64,000 nucleotides of DNA from Echinostoma caproni. Its lineage: Eukaryota; Platyhelminthes; Trematoda; Plagiorchiida; Echinostomatidae. The stretch spans positions 70,776 through 134,775 of the forward strand of contig UZAN01039612.1 in NCBI GenBank assembly GCA_900618425.1. The letters run 5' to 3'. Each line of letters starts with the position of its first letter. Positions within the stretch are counted from its first letter, which is position 1. Both the position numbers and the translations under genes were made by a program. Below the pieces are notes generated by a model. The model saw only the letters and a list, made by a program, of their open reading frames with translations, searched no databases and was not told where the DNA came from. Below, one piece after another: positions 58,035 to 64,000 of this stretch.

Positions 58035-58200
58035 GATGATGAATTCGTTGTGTACATGAGGTGTGAGCTGAAAAGCTGGGAAGCACTGCATGGCTGTTTT
58101 GACCTGCTTAAGTTCAATCCATCGACCTAACTGAGGACTGAACGCGGGACCTAACAGGTAGAACGCAAGCATACTACCCACTAGACCACAGGGGATTTGA
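58035..58200 (-). mobile_element. Hammerhead-type SINE, type C, second copy
   Basis: Minus strand: A-box-like GTGGTCTAGTGGGTAGTA, B-box-like CCGCGTTCAGTCCTC, a decayed ribozyme region (GGATTGAACTTAAGC, AGGTCAAAACAGCC, CAGTGC), then the tail CTTCCCAGCTTTTCAGCTCA, CACCTCATGTACAC, CGAATTCATC shared with the 37.9-kb copy. The ribozyme is too mutated to act. Confidence 0.6.
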
Positions 58201-58589
58201 TCAGTCCGTTTCTCATTTTGAATATACACAATATAGCACAACCTAGCTTTGCGAGCTTGTCGTGGACAACGAACCCCGTTCATCTCAGGGTTATGACTTT
58301 CACATCCGGACTATTTTTGTCTGACTTATCAGTTAAGATGAACGTTTAAAAATGGGTTTCAGTTTATCCTGATTTTATTAGTAATAAGCTAGATTTGTAA
58401 AATGAATTTTAAATTGAAATTTTATAAGTATGATGATCTTTTTCGTAGGTTGAAATATTTTTATTGTATTGAGTAAATAAGAATAAAAAAAACCTGTCGC
58501 AGTCAAAATAGAAATGCGAACTATGTAGTGGACATTTTTGTGTGAAAAGCAAGTGAATGCGAAATTGAAAGGTAGAACACAGTGTACAG

Positions 58590-58715
58590 ATATTTTGACT
58601 TAGTTTGCTCTTACCGATGGTACGCGAATGCATCCAACCAGCTGGGAATCGAACCCGGGAACTCACAGACAGAACGCAAACATACCACCCACTCGACCAC
58701 CCTTGGACAGGCAGA
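58590..58715 (-). mobile_element. tRNA-SINE with well-preserved promoter, decayed type-B ribozyme
   Basis: Minus strand: GGTGGTCGAGTGGGTGG (A box, 58686-58700), B box GGGTTCGATTCCC (58644-58656, a perfect consensus), then CAGCTGGTTGGATGCATTCG and a decayed hammerhead: TAAGAGCAAACT, AAGTC (compare TAAGAGCAAAACTCCAGTC in type B at 26761-26779). The A and B boxes are the best preserved in the window. CUGAUGA is lost. Confidence 0.6.
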
Positions 58716-59474
58716 ATGCGTAAAGTGGGAAATATCAAAAAGAGATCGGAATATCATGCTACGTTTTTTCTCATTTCATCATTTGCTAACACATTTTCCG
58801 CCCTCCGTTTCTCTGTACATTTTAGAAACACCTGGATTTATTTATCTTATTTACTTTTAACTTTTACTAGTTCTCGCAAATTATTGGTACGTGCCTTCTG
58901 ATTTAGAAAATTTATTTCAACCATAAATATAGTTGTGTCCAGGACTGAATCCGTTTGCAGAAGGAGCATGTACTACATATAATGAACACGAAGGGGAGAT
59001 TTCGTGACAATCTAACCCTTTAGTCATGGATCACATGTTACCATTATTTGTTGAGAACATTAATCTTCTCGGATTTATTTCATTCCTTAATGATGAATAG
59101 CCAACTATTTGGTGAAGTCACGTGCACCTCGGACTAAAGCAGCACTGGAATGGCAAAAATCAGAACACTGTGCATTGACTAAACTCATGGGAATGGTAAT
59201 CGATATAGCCTAGTCAAGAAGAACGAATGCCTGTGGTAGCACGTTTTCCTGGGCTCCGGGGATTCAATAGAACTACGGTTTTTTAGGCACGTGGGCTTTT
59301 AAATAACACAAATTGACAAACAAGCGCATTTTCAATGACCTAATCATGCCATTACAACACATTACATATGACTATTAAACGAGAAGGATTTACCAAGGAA
59401 AATTGGGAAAGTAATTAAACTATTCAACAGTTTGTTTCATTTTGGTCCCCATATGTACACAGATTTTTTCTCAG
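58716..59474. other. No gene recognised
   Basis: AT-rich. Open frames at 58582-58901 overlap the SINE. Confidence 0.4.
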
Positions 59475-59715
59475 CGATTGCCCGCTTGGGAGACACCTCT
59501 TGTCATTGCATCACAGATTCAATCAAGTGCTCCGTGTATCCCATCAGGATGAAGATGTTCCGCATATTTTGAAGTTCTTCAACCTACATATCTTTCGTGA
59601 AAATTCTTCTGGCCCTATTGACCGAACAGAGTATGACATTCTTCTTCAAACAGAGTGGTACAAGGCTACGGAACTCAATGTATTGCTCATTTCAAGTGGC
59701 TCTCCTGTGTACTGA
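59475..59715 (+). CDS. Candidate last exon of an unknown gene (80 codons)
   Basis: The acceptor ACAGATTTTTTCTCAG precedes C GAT TGC CCG CTT..., open to TGA at 59713-59715. Residues include LGRHLLSLHHRFNQVLRV, HQDEDVPHILKFFNLHIF, GPIDRTEYDILLQTEWYK and ATELNVLLISSGSPVY. Balanced composition and a good acceptor. The following AATACA (near 59742) could be a variant poly(A) signal. No family was recognised. Confidence 0.45.
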
Positions 59716-60924
59716 CGGTCTGATGTCTAATGTCTCAGTAATACACATGAAATTTTTTAATTTGTTATGAATCTCAGCATCTCACATATGCACGCCCTAC
59801 AGAAGTGCTCCGTCAGTGATCTGGGAAAAGACCAAATTAGTCGCCTCTAATCGGAATTCCTGCTGGGATTCCATTTTGACATGAATTTTCGTGTCATTCA
59901 ACCAGATTTTATAACTTATGAGGTACTAACTACACGATTCTGTCATTCATAAATATAATTGCTTTGTGTAAATTGAGTATTTGATTGACGAACCTACCAG
60001 ACATAAGCAGACCAATTGTGAAAAATTGGATTTATTCCCATAAACTAATTCACTGATGAATTATAAGGTCCACATTGAACGAATCTGACGGTCAAAGAGT
60101 CTAAACGTTTATTTCCCTTAGTCTGTTGATTTAAACTCTAACAGATAGGTTATTTGATCCCGGGGAAATCAAAACTTCTGATCCTGCAAAACTAATCCCG
60201 TTCAATACAAGTTAACACTCCACCGCAGATTTTTATATACGGCTACCCAGGAGCTGCATTTTAGGAAAACGCGGTGAAGGCATATCACGGAGTAATTCAA
60301 ACATCCAATCAATGGTTTGCTAGATTCAAATACTCCAGTCGTTACTATCTGAGTATATTGATAGGAAACCCAGAAGACAGTATTGTTGACCCATAGAAAA
60401 CTCAAAGAACTTGATGAATGGTCTTTTATTACCTACATGGCTAAGTTATAACTCATTATAATTATTCACCAGCAAACGTGACAAACATTTCAAATGAATG
60501 TGTTTTTATTTTTATACGAATTTCAGACAATCTGCATTATCTATAAGCATCCTGATTGATAACTCCGATTGCAAAGAAACACTATTTTCAATTGCCAACA
60601 CCGTTCAGAGACTGTGTAACAAATAATAACAGAGCGAAAAAACTGCAGAATGTGTTTCGGGTTATCATATTCAAGTTAGTTTTCATGACTAACAAAACGG
60701 CAATGTTCTCCGGACAAGTTTGGAAGTTCGAGAACATGGACGTTTTAAAATACACAAGAGTAGGCTACAGCACTTCGAATGAAAACCTCATTACGACACA
60801 AACCACGCATATATTATTTCTGTATTAAATTTATTTTAAAAAGAACAACGGCGAGAAAGATAAGAATGGTTTTCCCCATATAAACTTAGTTACTAACTTG
60901 TTTTAATTGGCTAAAACAATGCGA
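59716..60924. other. No gene recognised
   Basis: 60556-60828 (+) is open for 90 codons (ending TTQTTHILFLY) with modest protein-like content but poor splice signals. Otherwise nothing. Confidence 0.35.
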
Positions 60925-61333
60925 AATCGATCGGACGGGACTCAATGATCAGTTCGCTGGCGTGATGCAAACTGCACACGCACACACACACGCACATCTA
61001 TTCACACCGACATGCAGCATCAATTCCCGCCACATCAAACATATCCTCACATACTCTAATCACCTGTCAGATTTTATGTCGTCTTTAGGCCCTTGACCTC
61101 TTGATCATTCAAAACGTTCATAGTCCAATTTACCACCACAGGCAGACACACGAACAAATTTTACTTCCTTTATCTAGACCAATCAAACGCTGCGCTATTT
61201 CATACGGTTTCCCCAACAAACTGCTATTTAATGTTTCCTTTCTGATTGACTCGAGAAATGCCTTACAAGAAGATCAAAAAGTCGTGGACGCCAAGTCGTT
61301 GTTTATGGTATTCTCTCAGTATGGCTAATTTTT
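60925..61333 (+). mobile_element. Third Penelope-like element 3' end, older copy
   Basis: Starts at the very end of the endonuclease (AATCGATCGGACGGGACTCA = NRSDGTQ), then CACACGCACACACACACGC, TATCTAGACCAATCAAACGC, ATACGGTTTCCCC, GATTGACTCGAGAAATGCC and ATGGCTAATTTTTAC. These match the 9048-9476 arm in order with many substitutions. Coding is gone apart from the last few codons. The divergence from the 8-9 kb hairpin marks an older insertion of the same or a sister family. Confidence 0.75.
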
Positions 61334-61422
61334 ACTAAACGGATTAAACACCATTTAAAACAATTAGTTACCATTTATCAAAGACAAAGTATATCAAAAT
61401 TCATTGACAAAATTACGAGCAT

Positions 61423-61728
61423 TTATGAATTGAAATGGCTTGATAACTGGAAATCGCATCCCATTTGCAACAAATTACTTATCCATCGTTTTTGGTCACA
61501 CGAGGAGTTGTTGTGCAGACGAATGCCCACCGCTTCTGCAGTAGCCATCAGCCCGCAGCGAACCTGCCTCGAGAATTGCCCACAAACTTTATACAGGGGT
61601 CGGAAAGCCTCGAAAACGTCCACAGTGTGATTTGTTCCACATAGGTGTGAAACCACTGCCCTGGTGAGCGGCTTAATCGATCCGGTGTTCAACCCTGCAG
61701 GTTGATATTCAAGAATCCGTTCGGACAA
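61423..61728 (-). CDS. GC-rich open reading frame of about 101 codons, unknown
   Basis: Minus strand, open to TAA at 61423: LSERILEYQPAGLNTGSIK, PLTRAVVSHLCGTNHTVD, FEAFRPLYKVCGQFSRQ, VRCGLMATAEAVGIRLH and NNSSCDQKRWISNLLQMG. GC is near 50 percent and CpG-rich, unlike its flanks. In the same frame a TGA lies just before the first codon, right after a possible acceptor (TTTTTCCCGTGGAATAACGTTCAG). A later AG (CCTGCAG at about 61685) could be used instead. No domain recognised; host exon or transposon remnant. Confidence 0.4.
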   Translation of the reverse strand: MSERILEYQPAGLNTGSIKPLTRAVVSHLCGTNHTVDVFEAFRPLYKVCGQFSRQVRCGLMATAEAVGIRLHNNSSCDQKRWISNLLQMGCDFQLSSHFNS

Positions 61729-62012
61729 TCACCTGAACGTTATTCCACGGGAAAAAGTAAATGAGTATACACATTAATCAAATTGTAATCAATCGGGTTC
61801 CCAGTGACGAAAAGTTCAATAATTAATGCATCTTTTCCGCAAACTATGAATCTTGTAGCCGCCTGGTTGAAGGGTTTCTGAGATGACGTCAACACATTTG
61901 CTCAATAAATACAAACACTCCAGTACGTCAAAGTCTCACCTCTTATATAATGCAGTAGATAAAACTGAGCCTAATCTAGATATTTAATTTTACCACCATC
62001 TCTCATCGCCAG
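61729..62012. other. Unassigned
   Basis: No feature other than the acceptor of the next candidate exon. Confidence 0.4.
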
Positions 62013-62305
62013 CCAAAAGTATGATAGTCCGGTTGGGTGAAAGGATCTGCTATCTCATTTCGCCTCGTCGTCCACGGATCCAATTTCTCGAAACACTGCA
62101 TGTCACTTTGATGTCGATAACCGGTAGGGAAAACCAGAAAACCAATCTTGTTCGAGGACAATTTAATGTTTCGAAAATTAGTGTTAGAGGACTCTTGAGA
62201 AAACGAGTTAGGGCGAAAGAAACATCATGTCACAGGAAGTTACTATCAGCCACCCAACTCCATCCAATATGTATATCTAAACTAGCTCACATTCTCAAAC
62301 GATGA
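62013..62305 (+). CDS. Candidate exon of an unknown gene
   Basis: The acceptor ACCACCATCTCTCATCGCCAG is strong, followed by CC AAA AGT ATG..., open to TGA at 62303-62305. Residues include MIVRLGERICYLISPRRP, RIQFLETLHVTLMSITG and RGLLRKRVRAKETSCHR. The first 37 codons are the most coding-like. A weak donor, ACCG|GTAGGG, at 62123 may end the exon there. No family was recognised. Confidence 0.4.
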
Positions 62306-62955
62306 AATCTTTTATCTTTTTTTCACTTTTAGAATACATCTTTCAAAGTTTCTAATCAGCTCCCTTTTTATTCCCGTACCAAAACAAGTTCAACTTTTGT
62401 TGTGTAGCATCCGGTAAACATATCCATATGTCTATTTTGCAATGCCTTATGCGACTCGGACTCCAATTGACAAGAAGATTTTGCACAAAATAATGAAAAA
62501 TTGATATGCGGCAGCCTATTTCTGGTTCGGTCCATGAATGTTATGCATCATTGGAATGGTATTATAGATGAATGTACCAATCTATGGAACACAACACAAT
62601 ACTCCGCGCATCGATGTTCCGGCTGGCGTCTTACGTCACAATCCAAGAAGAGACAGGCTAAGATCCCCCTGCAGACCAAATTCAGCGCATGTTTTAGGTG
62701 TTATTTCGGTTAATGATGCAGTATGCTGTGCGGGTTATAGAACTATTACAACGAACGGTATTCATTCACCAACGAGGTCCATTTTCTTCTGTATGTGTAC
62801 AGCAATAGTGAACCGGTGCAATCAGCAACATCTTTGCCATTTGCCATTCTACATAAAATGTCGTTCAGAAATGGAACTACTTTGTGTTTTTGTCCACACT
62901 AAATTCAAAATGTGTAATTTCACTGGATGAAGTCTAATTGTTGTTTGGCAGATTG
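62306..62955. other. Weak open frames only
   Basis: 62568-62930 (+) is 120 codons from an ATG (MNVPIYGTQHNTPRIDVPAG ...) with Arg/Pro-rich content in its first half and no recognisable domain. The overlapping 62501-62713 frame is an alternative. Neither is supported enough to call. Confidence 0.3.
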
Positions 62956-63078
62956 AAGTTTTATGTTGAGAATGGGAAAAGCTCAGTAGCCTCAGTGGAA
63001 TTCGAACCCAGGCATGCAAACCCCGTACGCTTTTGTACAGCGCACGCTCTACCAGCCAAGCGACAAGGCCAAACCGAT
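62956..63078 (-). mobile_element. tRNA-SINE type E, minus copy
   Basis: Minus strand: A box TGGCTGGTAGAGCG (63045-63058), B box GGGTTCGAATTCC (62997-63009), then CACTGAGGCTACTGAGCTTT and CATTCTCAACATAAAAC. The tRNA-like part is well preserved. The tail matches the plus-strand copy at 63203-63240. No hammerhead follows. Confidence 0.65.
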
Positions 63079-63129
63079 AGCACTGATCTCTTCATATCCG
63101 AATTAACTATCCAAATTATAGAGGTATAG

Positions 63130-63240
63130 GGCTTCCACCAGTTAGCTTGTAAGCTGACAGTACAAAGGTTTAGGCGGTGTCAATACGTTGGTGCGATTCC
63201 CACTCAGGCTACTGAACTTTGCACAATCTCAACATAAATC
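63130..63240 (+). mobile_element. tRNA-SINE type E, plus copy
   Basis: TTAGCTTGTAAGCTGACAG (decayed A-box region), TTGGTGCGATTCCC (B box, 63188-63201), CACTCAGGCTACTGAACTTT and CAATCTCAACATAAATCC align with the minus copy 50 bases away in opposite orientation. The pair could form a hairpin. Confidence 0.6.
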
Positions 63241-64000
63241 CATAATCGTTCGATCAGTTTTATTCTGTTCCGTAGGGTGATTTAATGGCATTCTCAATGT
63301 TATGGTTATCACCTATGAGGTTTATTATGAAAACTTAGGCGAAACTATCGTTTTGGAGGATGTCTACATCGGAGTGGTTGTTCTTTATTGGAGTGCAGCA
63401 GCATGATTCAACTATAGACTGACTGCACTGATTACCTTAGTACTGTCTCCAGGTAAATTGCTTCATAAAATACCGTAGCCAGAATCTGTAACTAGCAAAA
63501 ACGAGAAGAAAATTTTATAAAACTCGGGCAAATGTTCACGACCAGAATCTGGGTTGCAAGAAACATTGCATGAAAGATAATTTTCAGCAAATGTCTTCTT
63601 ACTTGTAATACTCTTCCCGAACTAAGCTGGAAGGACTTCATATGCTCCTAACTACGCTGCTTTTGTTGTTTGTAAATGATTCAGTCTATCCTCGATGCAG
63701 GACAGGTAACCACTATGATTACCCTGGAATGTGTACATCGTCTGTTGTAGCGTTCATTTTGCGGAAAGTGGGTGGGATGGAGGACCATTGTTATGCCATC
63801 CACATTTGATTGAGTACAGGGAACCGATGCCTTGCAAATGTGTCGTTTATTTTGGATGGGGCTAACTTGTTGTGCTACTGATCAAAATCTTGCTAGATCT
63901 GCTGACTGAAGTGTTTCGGGAAAAAGAAGAACAAATTCTGGTTTATTCAATATTTTATCTACTTGCTGAACATATTCTGTTCAAGGTTTAACAAAACCCT
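63241..64000. other. No gene recognised
   Basis: No exon or repeat supported. Confidence 0.4.

Noticed and set aside
58640..58715. Functional tRNA gene
   Set aside because: Perfect B box, but it is followed by SINE body and a decayed ribozyme region, and clover-leaf stems are incomplete.
63045..63078. Functional tRNA gene
   Set aside because: A and B boxes are good, but the stems do not all form and the sequence continues into a repeated SINE tail shared with the neighbouring copy.
1..64000. CRISPR arrays, bacterial promoters, operons, ribosome binding sites
   Set aside because: No regularly spaced repeats or dense gene packing; sequence organisation is eukaryotic.

Overview
The window looks like non-microbial eukaryotic DNA, most likely from a parasitic flatworm (digenean, liver-fluke type). 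This is an inference. The DNA is AT-rich, there are no long open reading frames and no operons, and coding-like blocks are short and flanked by GT/AG splice signals. The repeats are CR1/Jockey-like and RTE-like LINE relics, Penelope-like elements (PLEs), and tRNA-derived SINEs. Several SINEs carry a type-I hammerhead ribozyme, an arrangement best known from the schistosome SM-alpha repeats. There are four isolated Ns and one 714-base N gap (14147-14860).

Repeat layout. 0-12 kb: a hammerhead SINE at the left edge, a 0.9-kb inverted-repeat element (2678-3590), a 1.35-kb near-perfect hairpin of two PLE 3' ends placed head to head (8131-9476), and a nest of two opposed hammerhead SINEs (11399-11940). 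18-28 kb: LINE relics at 18.2 and 27.3 kb, an RTE-like relic at 23.7-24.8 kb, and a second hammerhead SINE type at 26.7 kb. 30-50 kb: two copies of a SINE ending in a TTCAATAAATAAA tail (30.5 and 44.1 kb), a third hammerhead SINE type (37.9 kb), a 1.8-kb CR1-like LINE (39.9-41.7 kb), and further LINE relics (43.6 and 48.9-50.3 kb). 54-64 kb: more hammerhead SINEs (54.25, 58.04, 58.6 kb), a third PLE 3' end (60.9 kb), and an opposed pair of tRNA-SINEs (63 kb).

Host genes can only be glimpsed as candidate exons, and no product could be named. The best supported are a phase-compatible two-exon 3' end at 33674-34667 (+), another at 4444-5102 (+) with AATAAA downstream, a probable last exon at 55881-56082 (-) with AATAAA just after the stop, a symmetric internal exon of exactly 67 codons at 16104-16304 (-), and last-exon candidates at 21229-21512 (+) and 59475-59715 (+). 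These fit one or more genes with multi-kilobase introns, but exon connectivity is not established. Chance open frames of 60-70 codons are common in 64 kb, so lone candidates carry low confidence.

The most interesting theme is self-cleaving RNA. At least three SINE types share a module of a tRNA-like A/B-box promoter followed at once by a minimal type-I hammerhead. They differ in stem I, stem II and the stem III loop. The PLE terminal regions carry a related hammerhead-like stem.
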